This document shows positions 17,029-25,463 of a DNA stretch of 64,000 nt, piece by piece. Made by a program: the position numbers and the translations under genes. The first letter of the stretch is position 1; each line of letters starts with the position of its first letter. Origin of the DNA: Tianweitania populi (GTDB taxonomy: Bacteria; Pseudomonadota; Alphaproteobacteria; Rhizobiales; Rhizobiaceae). The notes beneath the pieces are model-generated. The model made no database searches, had not been told where the DNA came from, and saw only the letters and a list, made by a program, of their open reading frames with translations. The stretch covers positions 1 to 64,000 of the forward strand of contig NZ_BMZQ01000007.1 of NCBI RefSeq assembly GCF_014652875.1, read 5' to 3'.

Positions 17029-17931
17029 TCAGCTCGGTACCGTCTTGTCGCCGATCACGGCGTTGCGGCCATTTTGCTTGACGGCATAAAGATGCTGGTC
17101 GGCGCGGCGATAGATCGCCGTGAAGGAAGCATCCCCGCGCGTGCTGGTTGCAGCTCCTACGCTGATCGTGACGGAGCGATTGATTGGGACTGCCTGGACA
17201 GCTTCATGCGCGTGCATGCGTACCCGTTCGCCAATTTGCGCTACGGTGGTGCCGTCCGTGTCTGGAAGAAAGACGCAGAACTCGTCGCCGCCGGTGCGCA
17301 CGACGCTGTCCTTATCGCGAATGGCGCTTCGGATGCCGTCAGCCACCGCAAGCAGGACTTGATCACCCATGCTGTGGCCCCAGAAGTCGTTGATCGCCTT
17401 AAACTCGTCCAGGTCGATCACGAGCAGCGACGTCATTTCGCCGGCCTGAAGAGCTTTTTCGACCTGCGGAACGCCCACATCCATCATCCAGCGACGGTTG
17501 TGAACGCCAGTTAGTCCGTCAGTCATTGCGATGCGTGAGATCTCATCGATCCTCTGGTCGAGAACCATCACCGTTCGCTGCACGCTGGACATCAGCCGCC
17601 CGGCGGCATCGTTGTATTCGGTTGGGAGACCCGGCATCTGCTGGTTGCTGGCATAGGCCTCAAGGGCGCTGGCGGCGTTGGCGATCGGCCTCAGCATCCT
17701 GCGCAATGCCCAGAGCGTGAACGCAGTGCCTGCCAGGGTCGCCACGAGGACCACCACGAGGGCTGCGACCGGAATGGGCGCATCGGTCAGCGTCAGCGCC
17801 CAGGCGCAAAGTGTAATCAGCGGAATGTGCATACCCACAAAGCAGATCAGGAGGAGCTTCCAAACATAGGGAAGCGGTCCGACCAGACGCTGCATGGAGC
17901 GGTAAAGACGCATTGTACAAATATCCCGCAT
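17029..17931 (-). CDS. Membrane-anchored diguanylate cyclase (GGDEF)
   Basis: A 300-residue protein with two hydrophobic segments (about 24-48 and 55-77), a short linker (about 80-130), then a GGDEF domain. The active-site motif GGDEF is intact at 214-218. An inhibitory I-site RDKD lies at 205-208 with the proper five-residue spacing. DGLTGVHNRR (138-147) marks the domain start. It should make cyclic di-GMP at the inner membrane and be feedback controlled. There is no sensor domain beyond the membrane part. The start is uncertain: an ATG at 17913 has a slightly better ribosome site than 17931. Confidence 0.92.
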   Translation of the reverse strand: MRDICTMRLYRSMQRLVGPLPYVWKLLLICFVGMHIPLITLCAWALTLTDAPIPVAALVVVLVATLAGTAFTLWALRRMLRPIANAASALEAYASNQQMPGLPTEYNDAAGRLMSSVQRTVMVLDQRIDEISRIAMTDGLTGVHNRRWMMDVGVPQVEKALQAGEMTSLLVIDLDEFKAINDFWGHSMGDQVLLAVADGIRSAIRDKDSVVRTGGDEFCVFLPDTDGTTVAQIGERVRMHAHEAVQAVPINRSVTISVGAATSTRGDASFTAIYRRADQHLYAVKQNGRNAVIGDKTVPS

Positions 17932-17970
17932 AGGGAGGGTTGTTCTAAAGCCCAGCTCCTACTTAGAAGT

Positions 17971-18006
17971 AAATCCGGCCGTCAAGTTCGATCGGCGGCC
18001 GGATTT
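17971..18006 (-). terminator. Strong hairpin downstream of the aldehyde dehydrogenase gene
   Basis: Perfect 11-bp arms AAATCCGGCCG and CGGCCGGATTT flank a 14-base loop. The hairpin lies 18 bp beyond the aldehyde dehydrogenase stop and upstream of the diguanylate cyclase gene, so it probably ends the former transcript. A-T ends of the stem supply a short U tract in either direction. Confidence 0.65.
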
Positions 18007-18023
18007 GTTTCGTCTGCTCTCGT

Positions 18024-19463
18024 TTAAGCCGTCAGTTGCGTCACGAACTTCGTGACGAGATAAGCCTCGATCGCTTCCGATCCACCTTCCGTGCCGTAGC
18101 CGGAGTCGCGCACGCCGCCGAACGGGACTTCTGGCAAAGCGAGACCCAGATGGTTGATCGTCGTCATGCCGGCATCGATCCGCAGGCCGAGCGCCTGTGA
18201 CGTCTCGGCCGAGCGTGTGAACGCGTAGGAGGCCAAGCCGAAGGGAAGGCGATTGGCTTCGTCGATGGCCTCGTCCAGCGTGGAAAAGCGGTTGACGATG
18301 GCGACCGGGCCGAACGGCTCTTCGTTCATGATGCGGGCGGATTTCGGTGCGTTGGCGATGATCGTGGGCTCGAAGAAGTTGCCCTTGTTGCCGATGCGCC
18401 GGCCGCCGGTCTTCACTTCCGCACCTTGCTGGACAGCGTCGGCGATTAGTTCTTCAAGCGCCGGGATGCGACGGTCGTTGGCGAGCGGACCCATCTGGCT
18501 GTCGGCTTCCATGCCGCTGCCGACGCGGATCGACTTGGCGTAATCGACAAGGCCATCGAGGAACTGATCATAGGCGTTGTCCTGCACCAGGAAGCGCGTC
18601 GGCGACACGCAGACCTGACCGGCATTGCGGAACTTGGAGCCACCCAGCACCTTCGCGGCCTGCGCGACATCGGCGTCATCGAACACGATAGCCGGGGCAT
18701 GGCCGCCAAGCTCCATCGTTGCGCGCTTCATGTGCTGTCCGGCGAGGGCGGCGAGATGTTTGCCGATCGGGGTCGAGCCGGTGAAGGAGATCTTGCGGAT
18801 CACCGGGTGTGGAATGAGGTATTCCGAAATCTCAGACGGCACGCCGTAAACAAGGTTCACCACGCCTGCCGGAATGCCAGCATCCACGAAGGCCTTGAGA
18901 AGGGCTGCGGGCGAGGCCGGCGTTTCCTCCGGTGCCTTCACGATGATGGAGCAGCCAGCCGCGACTGCGGCCGACAGTTTGCGCACGACCTGGTTGATCG
19001 GAAAGTTCCACGGCGTGAAGGCGGCGGCAGGACCAACCGGCAGCTTGATCGCCATCTGCGTGACACCAGCGGTGCGGGCGGGGATGATCTGGCCGTAGGT
19101 ACGGCGCGCTTCTTCGGCGAACCAGTCGATCACATCGGCGGCAGCCAACACTTCGCCCTTGGCTTCGGCCAGCGGCTTGCCTTGTTCCATGGTCAGGATC
19201 GGCGCGATCTCGCCTGCACGTTCGCGCAGCAGCTCAGCAGCCTTGCGCATCAGTTTGGAACGATCAAAGGCGCCAACGTCGCGCCAGATCTCAAAACCCT
19301 TCTGGACGGCAGCCAGGGCGGCGTCGAGATCTGCGCGGCTGGCATGCGCGACCGCGCCGATCACCTCACCATTCGAAGGATCAACGACATTGATGGTCCG
19401 GCCTTCGCTACCGTCGCGCCAAACGCCGTCAATGAGGAGCTGGGTATTGGGATAGGCTGTCAT
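18024..19463 (-). CDS. NAD(P)-dependent aldehyde dehydrogenase, succinate-semialdehyde type
   Basis: A 479-residue aldehyde dehydrogenase. It shows N153 in FTPWNFPIN, the cofactor motif FTGSTPIG (228-235), general base E251 in MELGGHAP, and nucleophile C285 in AGQVCVSP. The overall pattern is closest to the succinate-semialdehyde/2-ketoglutarate-semialdehyde group (GabD-like). It would oxidise a semialdehyde to a dicarboxylate in the cytoplasm. It stands alone on the minus strand, divergent from the AhpD-like gene. The exact aldehyde cannot be fixed by sequence reading. Confidence 0.9.
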   Translation of the reverse strand: MTAYPNTQLLIDGVWRDGSEGRTINVVDPSNGEVIGAVAHASRADLDAALAAVQKGFEIWRDVGAFDRSKLMRKAAELLRERAGEIAPILTMEQGKPLAEAKGEVLAAADVIDWFAEEARRTYGQIIPARTAGVTQMAIKLPVGPAAAFTPWNFPINQVVRKLSAAVAAGCSIIVKAPEETPASPAALLKAFVDAGIPAGVVNLVYGVPSEISEYLIPHPVIRKISFTGSTPIGKHLAALAGQHMKRATMELGGHAPAIVFDDADVAQAAKVLGGSKFRNAGQVCVSPTRFLVQDNAYDQFLDGLVDYAKSIRVGSGMEADSQMGPLANDRRIPALEELIADAVQQGAEVKTGGRRIGNKGNFFEPTIIANAPKSARIMNEEPFGPVAIVNRFSTLDEAIDEANRLPFGLASYAFTRSAETSQALGLRIDAGMTTINHLGLALPEVPFGGVRDSGYGTEGGSEAIEAYLVTKFVTQLTA

Positions 19464-19707
19464 GCTCTTGTCCTTCCAGAATTTGGTTGGCCCGGTTTGA
19501 TCGGCTTCGTTCTCGCTGATGGGCCGGCGCAGAAGTCATCCCGTTCTTTGGGGTCATGCTGCGTGATGATGCGCAACGCTTCTATGACGCCTCAAAGCCG
19601 AGGCATCAACCGATTGGAACACCAACGCAACCCACGCTGGCTCAGCGCTAACGACTTATCTATGGTCCAAGCTGAAGAATGAAACGCGACGCTTCAGGGA
19701 GGAAGTC

Positions 19708-20277
19708 ATGAGCAAGCCCGCCATCAGCCGTTTTCCGGTTCCGGAACTCAGCGAATTGCCTGACGATATCCGCGAGCGGATCGTCGCCGTGCAGGAAAAA
19801 TCCGGCTTCATACCGAACGTGTTCCTAGCGCTGGCGCATCGGCCGGACGAGTTCCGAGCCTTTTTCGCCTACCATGATGCGCTGATGGAAAGGCCAAGCG
19901 GCCTGACCAAAGCCGAGCGCGAGATGATCGTGGTGGCGACAAGCAACGTGAACCAGTGCCAGTATTGCGTAGTGGCTCACGGGGCCATCCTCCGCATCCG
20001 CGCCAAGAACCCGACGATCGCCGATCAGGTGGCGATCAACTACCGGAAGGCCGACATCACGCCGCGCCAGATGGCCATGTTGGATTACGCGCTGAAGGTC
20101 TCGCAGCGCGCCTATGAGGTCGACGAGGCCGACATCGCTGCGTTGAAGGAGCACGATTTCACGGATTCAGATATCTGGGACATCGCAGCCGTGGCGGCCT
20201 TCTTTGCCATGTCCAACCGACTGGCCAACGCGATGAACATGCGTGCGAACGACGAGTTCTATGCGATGGGGCGGTGA
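19708..20277 (+). CDS. AhpD-like/peroxidase-related carboxymuconolactone decarboxylase family protein
   Basis: A 189-residue helical protein with the AhpD-type redox motif C84-x-x-C87 and H91 in NQCQYCVVAHG. The N-terminal segment (PELSELPDDIRERI, KSGFIPNVFLALAHRP) is typical of the uncharacterised peroxidase-related subgroup. Such proteins reduce peroxides or act in thiol exchange. GGGAGGAAG precedes the ATG. It is divergent from the aldehyde dehydrogenase gene and may share its control region. Confidence 0.85.
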   Translation: MSKPAISRFPVPELSELPDDIRERIVAVQEKSGFIPNVFLALAHRPDEFRAFFAYHDALMERPSGLTKAEREMIVVATSNVNQCQYCVVAHGAILRIRAKNPTIADQVAINYRKADITPRQMAMLDYALKVSQRAYEVDEADIAALKEHDFTDSDIWDIAAVAAFFAMSNRLANAMNMRANDEFYAMGR

Positions 20278-20346
20278 GACACAGCCATCTCTTAACGCTA
20301 TGCAGTAGCACGTCGAGCACAATGACGCATGTACCATGATGCAAAA

Positions 20347-20357
20347 TTATCCGATAA
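20347..20357. promoter_or_regulatory. TTATCCGATAA palindrome upstream of the XRE-cupin gene
   Basis: TTATC-C-GATAA is an 11-bp perfect palindrome about 145 bp before the regulator start. A close copy (CTATCCGATAA, 27979-27989) lies upstream of the DHDPS-led operon. In both places a TGCAA element flanks the site on the same relative side. A shared regulator, perhaps the XRE-cupin protein itself, is inferred. Confidence 0.45.
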
Positions 20358-20502
20358 GAGAAAAATGTCTCTCAATGTACAAGCACTCTGGCAGCTCTTA
20401 CGGCCGGATGCTACGTGTGAGGCTCCTAAATTATAGAAGATGACGCAAGCTTCTCGCCGATGGCTCTAAGAACTTGCAAGTTAAAGGAGCACTCGGCGAA
20501 GC

Positions 20503-21117
20503 ATGAATGTCGACCTCGATAGTCTTCAGCTTACGCCTGCCGCCTTCGCATCGCCACCGCCGAAAATCGATGTCGGTGCGCGTTTGCAGGCACTACGCAA
20601 GGAGCGCGGCTGGACGCTGCAGCAGGCGAGCAAACATTCCGGCGTGTCCACTTCGGCTTTTTCGAAGATCGAGCGCGGTGAGTTATCTCCGACTATTTCG
20701 ACGATGCAGCGCATTGCCAACGGGTTCGGCATGGACGTTCTAACCATGCTGAGCGACCCGACAGAACCTCCGAGCCTCCTTGGGCGCCGTAGCGTGACGC
20801 GCGCTGGGATGGGCCAGCCGCATCTGTCGGGAAGCTGCGAGAACAAGCTGCTGTGCTCGGACCTGAAGAACAAGCGCATCACGCCGATCCTCACTAAGGT
20901 GGTCGCTCGCTCGCCCGATGAGTACAAAGTTTGGCCGAAGTCAGACGCTGAGATTTATATCTGGGTTTTGAAGGGCACGGTCGTCGTCCATAGCAAGCTC
21001 TATGAGCCGCTGGAGCTGGGCGAGGGTGACTCGATGTATTACGACGCGAATACCGAGCATGTCTGGACCTCGAAAGGTCCGGAAGATGCGCAGGTGCTCT
21101 GGGTCCTGACGGCCTGA
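20503..21117 (+). CDS. XRE-family regulator with C-terminal cupin domain
   Basis: A 204-residue regulator. Residues about 24-80 form the helix-turn-helix (RLQALRKERGWTLQQASKHSGVS..AFSKIERGELSPTI, quoted in parts). Residues about 105-204 form a small cupin sensor with GTVVVHSKLYEPLELGEGD and EHVWTSKGPEDAQVLWV. Proteins of this build regulate uptake and catabolism of amino acids or polyamines. It lies 10 bp before the FMN oxidase gene and may also control the amino-acid ABC operon. Weak ribosome site AAAGGAGC. Confidence 0.9.
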   Translation: MNVDLDSLQLTPAAFASPPPKIDVGARLQALRKERGWTLQQASKHSGVSTSAFSKIERGELSPTISTMQRIANGFGMDVLTMLSDPTEPPSLLGRRSVTRAGMGQPHLSGSCENKLLCSDLKNKRITPILTKVVARSPDEYKVWPKSDAEIYIWVLKGTVVVHSKLYEPLELGEGDSMYYDANTEHVWTSKGPEDAQVLWVLTA

Positions 21118-21127
21118 ACGGACCTCA

Positions 21128-22270
21128 ATGCGACCGCAGAACTTTCATGATTATCGCGCCTTGGCGCGGCGCAAGCTGCCGAAGGGTCTGTTCGAGTACA
21201 TCGACCGCGGTACGGAGAATGAGATCGCCATTCGTGCTTTGCGCGAGAGCTTGGATGCGATCAAGATCACGCCTTGTGCGTTGACCGGCCACGGCGCGCG
21301 TGATTTCAGCACCACCCTCTTCGGCAAGCGTCATGCTTTGCCCCTCATCATTGCGCCGACAGCCTTGGCGGGCCTGGTCTCTCACGATGGCGAGACGAAA
21401 CTTGCGCGGGCGGCAGCCACGGCTGGGATCCCCTTTTGCGTCTCGACGCAGTCGATCACCGCCGTTGAAGACATTCGTGCCGGCGCACCGGGCGCCGACA
21501 TCTGGTTCCAGCTTTACATGTGGCGCGACCGGGCTTTGACGCGATCGCTGCTTGATCGAGTGTGGGCAAGCGGCGTCACCACGCTTGTCGTGACAGCCGA
21601 CACTCCGACCGGACCCAACCGCGAGTACAATGCGCGCAACGGCTTTGGGATGCCGATGAAGCCTTCGATCCGCGTGGGGCTCGACATGGCGCTGCATCCG
21701 GGTTGGCTGTTCGGTGTCATCCTGGCGTACATGCGGACTACCGGTATGCCAACTTACGGCCACTACCCGGCCGAACATCGCGTTGCGATCACAGGGGCGC
21801 CGAGCGGCGAAGCCGTGCAACTGGAGCACCGTTTAAATTGGGATGATCTGGTAGCTCTACGCCGGGAATGGCGCGGTGAGATCGTAATCAAGGGGCTTCT
21901 TTCGGTTGCCGACGCTCTGAAAGCCGCGAACCTCGGTGCCGATTCGGTTGTGGTGTCGACGCATGGGGGGCGCAACCTCGACTCAGCCCCCACGACCGCT
22001 CGTATCCTGCCGGATATTGCGGAAGCCGTGGGTGAAAAAGTGACGGTACTCGCGGACAGCGGCGTTCAGCGCGGCAGTGATGTGCTCAAGTATATCGGGC
22101 TGGGCGCCAAGGCTGTTCTGGCTGGCCGGCTTCCGCTTTGGGGACTAGCGGCGGGCGGAGAGGCCGGGGCAGATGCCATCCTCGCCATGCTCAAGCGAGA
22201 AATGGATTTGACCATGACGATGCTGGGACTGGAGCGGCCGAGCGAAGTCGCACCACATATCGTTCGCTAG
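21128..22270 (+). CDS. FMN-dependent alpha-hydroxy acid oxidase/dehydrogenase (LldD family)
   Basis: A 380-residue TIM-barrel flavoenzyme. Expected residues are present: Y24 near the start (FEYIDRG), Y130 (WFQLYMWRD), K255 (VIKGLL), the catalytic H279 in STHGGRNLDS, and the phosphate-binding LADSGVQRGSD and GLGAKAVLAGR. Most family members have Asn before the catalytic His; this one has Thr278. The family oxidises L-2-hydroxy acids (lactate, glycolate, mandelate) to 2-keto acids. It is 10 bp after the XRE-cupin gene, so the two are probably co-transcribed. Confidence 0.9.
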   Translation: MRPQNFHDYRALARRKLPKGLFEYIDRGTENEIAIRALRESLDAIKITPCALTGHGARDFSTTLFGKRHALPLIIAPTALAGLVSHDGETKLARAAATAGIPFCVSTQSITAVEDIRAGAPGADIWFQLYMWRDRALTRSLLDRVWASGVTTLVVTADTPTGPNREYNARNGFGMPMKPSIRVGLDMALHPGWLFGVILAYMRTTGMPTYGHYPAEHRVAITGAPSGEAVQLEHRLNWDDLVALRREWRGEIVIKGLLSVADALKAANLGADSVVVSTHGGRNLDSAPTTARILPDIAEAVGEKVTVLADSGVQRGSDVLKYIGLGAKAVLAGRLPLWGLAAGGEAGADAILAMLKREMDLTMTMLGLERPSEVAPHIVR

Positions 22271-22343
22271 GTAGCGGGGTATGCCGCTTGGATGAGGGCA
22301 GCAGCACCTTTATAGGTCTGACTAGCTCAAGGAGGCGGAAAAG

Positions 22344-22883
22344 TTGGGTGGCTTCTCGATCTTTCACGGCATCTTCACGCTTCTGGCGCTTGCCATCTTT
22401 GCCGTGCCCGTCTTCCTTGCTGTTTCCAGCGCACGCAAAAAGCCCGAGCAAGGTTTTGCCGGCTGGCTGATGCTTTTGGCAATCGGCCAAACGTTGTTCC
22501 TGATCCAGTCCGTTCTTTCCACGATCCAGATCCTCCCGCTGCCCGGCACCTATGATGCAAGCGTGAAGGGCGCTACGATTGCCTACGGGGTGGAGACCGC
22601 TTTGTATTTGGTGACGCTTGCCATCGTCGTTGCCACAACGGTCTGTATGTTCAAACGTAGGCGCAACTTTCCAGCCTGGTTCACGGTGCAATGGGCCGCA
22701 ACGTTTCTTCTTGTGGTGCTGGACGTTGCCTGGGTTGCAACCTGGTTCAAAATGTCGCTTGCAAGCGCTTGGGTTGAGTTCAACCGCGACCTGATCGCAG
22801 CAGGGATCATGGCCGCGTTAGGGGCTATCTGGGTCGGTTATGTCTGGCGTTCTCGACGCGTGAAGAACACCTTCGCTCATTAG
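22344..22883 (+). CDS. DUF2569-like membrane protein
   Basis: A 179-residue protein with four hydrophobic segments (about 5-27, 38-63, 82-103 and 112-165 in two parts). The pattern GGWLMLLAIG-like (here GFAGWLMLLAIGQTLF) resembles DUF2569 membrane proteins of unknown function. It starts with TTG after a strong AAGGAGG site. The gene lies 73 bp after the FMN oxidase on the same strand, and converges on the ABC operon. Function unknown. Confidence 0.7.
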   Translation: MGGFSIFHGIFTLLALAIFAVPVFLAVSSARKKPEQGFAGWLMLLAIGQTLFLIQSVLSTIQILPLPGTYDASVKGATIAYGVETALYLVTLAIVVATTVCMFKRRRNFPAWFTVQWAATFLLVVLDVAWVATWFKMSLASAWVEFNRDLIAAGIMAALGAIWVGYVWRSRRVKNTFAH

Positions 22884-22915
22884 CGACGATGGTCGGGTTT
22901 GTGCATGGAACGTGC

Positions 22916-22934
22916 GTGGCGTCGTCAACGCCAC
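22916..22934. terminator. Hairpin between convergent genes
   Basis: GTGGCGT, a CGTCA loop and ACGCCAC form a perfect 7-bp stem. It lies between the ends of the DUF2569-like gene and the ABC ATPase gene, which converge here. No T run follows, so termination efficiency is uncertain. Confidence 0.45.
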
Positions 22935-22956
22935 ACACAAATCCTGTGGAGCAGCG

Positions 22957-23742
22957 TCAGTCGTTACGCGTGTGGAAGTGGCTCAGGAAGGCGCGTGTTG
23001 CTTCCTGCTTAGGATTGTCGATGAGCTCGCGGGCGGGGCCTTCTTCGACAATCACACCATCGCGTAGGAAGATGACCTTGTCCGCGACTTCGCGGGCGAA
23101 GGCCATCTCGTGCGTCACGATGATCATCGTCATGCCCTCGGCCGCAAGATCGCGCATCACGCCAAGCACTTCGGCCACGAGTTCAGGATCGAGCGCCGAC
23201 GTGGCCTCGTCGAACAGCATGACTTCCGGCTCCATCGCCAATGCACGGGCAATGGCGACGCGCTGCTTTTGGCCGCCGGACAAACGGTCGGGGTAGGTGT
23301 CCGCTTTGTCAGCCAGGCCGACCTTGCCTAGCAGGGTGCGCGCAAGTTGCGCAGCTTGTGCCTTGGGCATGCGCTTCACGACCAATGGCCCTTCCATGAC
23401 GTTCTGGAGAACAGTCTTATGGGGGAAGAGGTTGAAGTGTTGAAACACCATGCCAGTGTTGGAGCGGAAGTGCGCCTGATCCTTGGCCCTTGGCATCTTG
23501 GAGCCGTCATCGAACACGAACGTGTGGTGGCCGATGCGGATCCGGCCGCCGTTTGGAATGACCAGCAGGTTCATGCAGCGCAACAGCGTCGACTTGCCCG
23601 ACCCGGAAGGGCCGATCAAGGCAACCACGGAACCTGCATCGACCTTCACATTGATATCGCGCAGGACGATATTCGAGCCGAATTGCTTCTTGAGATTGGT
23701 GATCTCGATCTTGGTGTTGTCGGGAGTAACTGTGCCGGTCAT
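22957..23742 (-). CDS. Polar amino-acid ABC transporter ATP-binding protein (GlnQ/HisP type)
   Basis: A 261-residue ATPase with Walker [10 protein letters not shown] (about 42-50), the Q-loop in [13 protein letters not shown], signature LSGGQKQRV, Walker [14 protein letters not shown], and the switch histidine in IIVTHEM. This is the classic GlnQ/HisP pattern for polar amino-acid import. It lies 1 bp after its permease gene and is downstream of the binding protein, so the set makes a complete importer. Unusually for the family, the N-terminus is slightly extended. Confidence 0.93.
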   Translation of the reverse strand: MTGTVTPDNTKIEITNLKKQFGSNIVLRDINVKVDAGSVVALIGPSGSGKSTLLRCMNLLVIPNGGRIRIGHHTFVFDDGSKMPRAKDQAHFRSNTGMVFQHFNLFPHKTVLQNVMEGPLVVKRMPKAQAAQLARTLLGKVGLADKADTYPDRLSGGQKQRVAIARALAMEPEVMLFDEATSALDPELVAEVLGVMRDLAAEGMTMIIVTHEMAFAREVADKVIFLRDGVIVEEGPARELIDNPKQEATRAFLSHFHTRND

Positions 23743-23743
23743 G

Positions 23744-24406
23744 TCAGTGGCTCCGCTGCAGCTTCTTCTCGCTGCGCTTCACGATGGCCGTCAGCGGTAC
23801 GAGGACCACGAAGTAGATCACGGCGATGACGGTATAGACTTCAAGCGGACGGAACGTGTCCATGGTGATAACCTGACCCTGGTAAAGGAGGTCGGGCACA
23901 GCCAGGACAGATACCAGCGACGTGTTCTTGAACTGGATGATTGACTGGTTCATCAGCGGCGGGATCATCTGCTTGATGGCCTGCGGCAGAACGATGCGCT
24001 TCATGACCTTGGCCGGCGTCATGCCGAGCGCCAGCCCGGCTTCACTCTGGCCGGGATCAATCGCAATGACGCCGCCGCGAATGACTTCCGCATAGAACGA
24101 GCCGCCGTACAGCGACAGCGTCATGACCGCCGCCGTCATCGCGCTGAGCTCGACGCCGGTCAGTACCGGCAGAGCATAATAGAACCACAGAAGCTGAACC
24201 AGCAGCGGCGTGCAGCGGAAAATCTCGATGTAAGCCCAGGAGATCCAGCGCAGGATGGGATTCCTCGATAGCTGCATAAGGCCGGCAAGTAGGCCGAGCA
24301 GCAAGCCGAGAATGATCACGCCCGCGGTAATGGCGATGGTCATCAAGGTGCCGTTCAGGAAGAGCCAGCGATAGCTCCAAAGAATATTGAAGTCCCAGGT
24401 ATACAT
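23744..24406 (-). CDS. Polar amino-acid ABC transporter permease (HisM type)
   Basis: A 220-residue permease with five hydrophobic segments. The family's EAA loop region reads [22 protein letters not shown]. The start at 24406 (MYTWDFN) has GAAGGG upstream; a longer frame begins at 24436 but adds only basic residues. A single permease is encoded, so the channel is likely a homodimer. It lies between the binding-protein and ATPase genes, after a pair of strong hairpins. Confidence 0.92.
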   Translation of the reverse strand: MYTWDFNILWSYRWLFLNGTLMTIAITAGVIILGLLLGLLAGLMQLSRNPILRWISWAYIEIFRCTPLLVQLLWFYYALPVLTGVELSAMTAAVMTLSLYGGSFYAEVIRGGVIAIDPGQSEAGLALGMTPAKVMKRIVLPQAIKQMIPPLMNQSIIQFKNTSLVSVLAVPDLLYQGQVITMDTFRPLEVYTVIAVIYFVVLVPLTAIVKRSEKKLQRSH

Positions 24407-24472
24407 CGTCGCCCTTCTTCGAACGCTTCCCTGCACAGGAGCAGCGCCGTTGCTGATCGAGTCTTGGCCAGA

Positions 24473-24541
24473 CTGGACCGTCCGATCCGTCTGGATAGGC
24501 GGATGGGACGGTCCAGGAAGACGCCGGCAGTCAAGCCGGCG
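24473..24541 (-). terminator. Two tandem hairpins between binding-protein and permease genes
   Basis: The first structure has 11-bp perfect arms CTGGACCGTCC (24473-24483) and GGACGGTCCAG (24506-24516), with an inner ATCCG/CGGAT stem. The second has CGCCGGC (24522-24528) and GCCGGCG (24535-24541) around a 6-base loop. Read on the minus strand they follow the binding-protein stop directly. Such intra-operon structures usually protect or attenuate mRNA so that the binding protein is made in excess over the membrane parts. Confidence 0.65.
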
Positions 24542-24556
24542 CCATCGTCTGGATGC

Positions 24557-25399
24557 TTAGAAGGTTACGCCTTCCGGGATGTCGTCCAGCGTGACGTCGA
24601 CAGCCGCGAGGCTTTCGATCACGGCGCTCCGCACAAGGCCGAGACCCTGCGAGTAAACGATCCAGGTGTTGAGGAAGTCCTTGAAGGTCCGGTCCGTTTC
24701 GCGGCGGATCGCAGCGTTGGAGGTTGAGCCAAATACGGGCTTCGGCACGATTACCTTGCCGAGTGAAGGGTCGCGCTTGACCGCACGCACGCCGCCCATC
24801 CAGAAGATGCTCTGCGCCTGAACGCGACGGCTCTTCAGTGCCAGCGTTGCTTCGTCGAGTGTACGGAAGCGGCTAATGGAGGCATTAGGTGCGAGACGCG
24901 ACGCGACCTGGTCATGCGCCGAGCCATTGTCGACTGCGATCTTCACTTCTGGCTTGTTCAGGTCTTCCCAGGTGGTGGGGTTGAAATCTGGCGCGCAGAT
25001 CATAACGAGCGCGCTATTGTAAACCGGTACCGAGAAATCGACGGCGAGCGCACGCTTCGGCGTCGGGTTCATGCCGAACATGACGTCGATCTTGCCGGTC
25101 TGCACGTCGAGAATGGCGTTGCCCCAGGTTGTTTCCTGGATCTCCAATTCGACTTCCATATCGGCGGCGAGCGCCTTTGCGATTGCCACGAAATGGCCGG
25201 CCCATTCACCAGAGGCCGGATCTTTCATCGTCCAGGGTGCGCCAGTGGCAACGCCGCCGATGCGCAGCTTTTTGGAGCTCATGATACGCTCCCAGGTGGA
25301 GCCTTCCTGCGCCGACGCAGTCGTCGCGGATGCGCTCAGCATTGCCGCACCGGCCAGACCGCCAGCCATCAAACCTGCAAAGTCTCTACGAGATACCAT
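24557..25399 (-). CDS. Polar amino-acid ABC transporter solute-binding protein
   Basis: A 280-residue periplasmic protein of the SBP_bac_3 family. The start at 25399 gives a twin-arginine-like leader: VSRRDFAGLMAGG, a hydrophobic run, then ASAQ. The mature part has the family pattern KLRIGGVATGAPW, DVQTGKIDVMFGMNPTPKRA and DFSVPVYNSALVMI. The longer frame upstream overlaps nothing but lacks protein-like features. It is the third gene of the oxidase/lyase operon by orientation and sits 64 bp after the FAD oxidase gene. Confidence 0.92.
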   Translation of the reverse strand: MVSRRDFAGLMAGGLAGAAMLSASATTASAQEGSTWERIMSSKKLRIGGVATGAPWTMKDPASGEWAGHFVAIAKALAADMEVELEIQETTWGNAILDVQTGKIDVMFGMNPTPKRALAVDFSVPVYNSALVMICAPDFNPTTWEDLNKPEVKIAVDNGSAHDQVASRLAPNASISRFRTLDEATLALKSRRVQAQSIFWMGGVRAVKRDPSLGKVIVPKPVFGSTSNAAIRRETDRTFKDFLNTWIVYSQGLGLVRSAVIESLAAVDVTLDDIPEGVTF

Positions 25400-25463
25400 T
25401 GTCGTCCCCTTTTTCGTTGATCGCCTTTTTGTTGATGAAGGCGAGCTTGCCAGGATGGCGAGT

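Noticed and set aside
18699-19682. 327-codon plus-strand frame opposite the aldehyde dehydrogenase gene
   Set aside because: The dehydrogenase has all catalytic motifs on the minus strand; this frame is Arg/Gly-rich with no recognisable fold.
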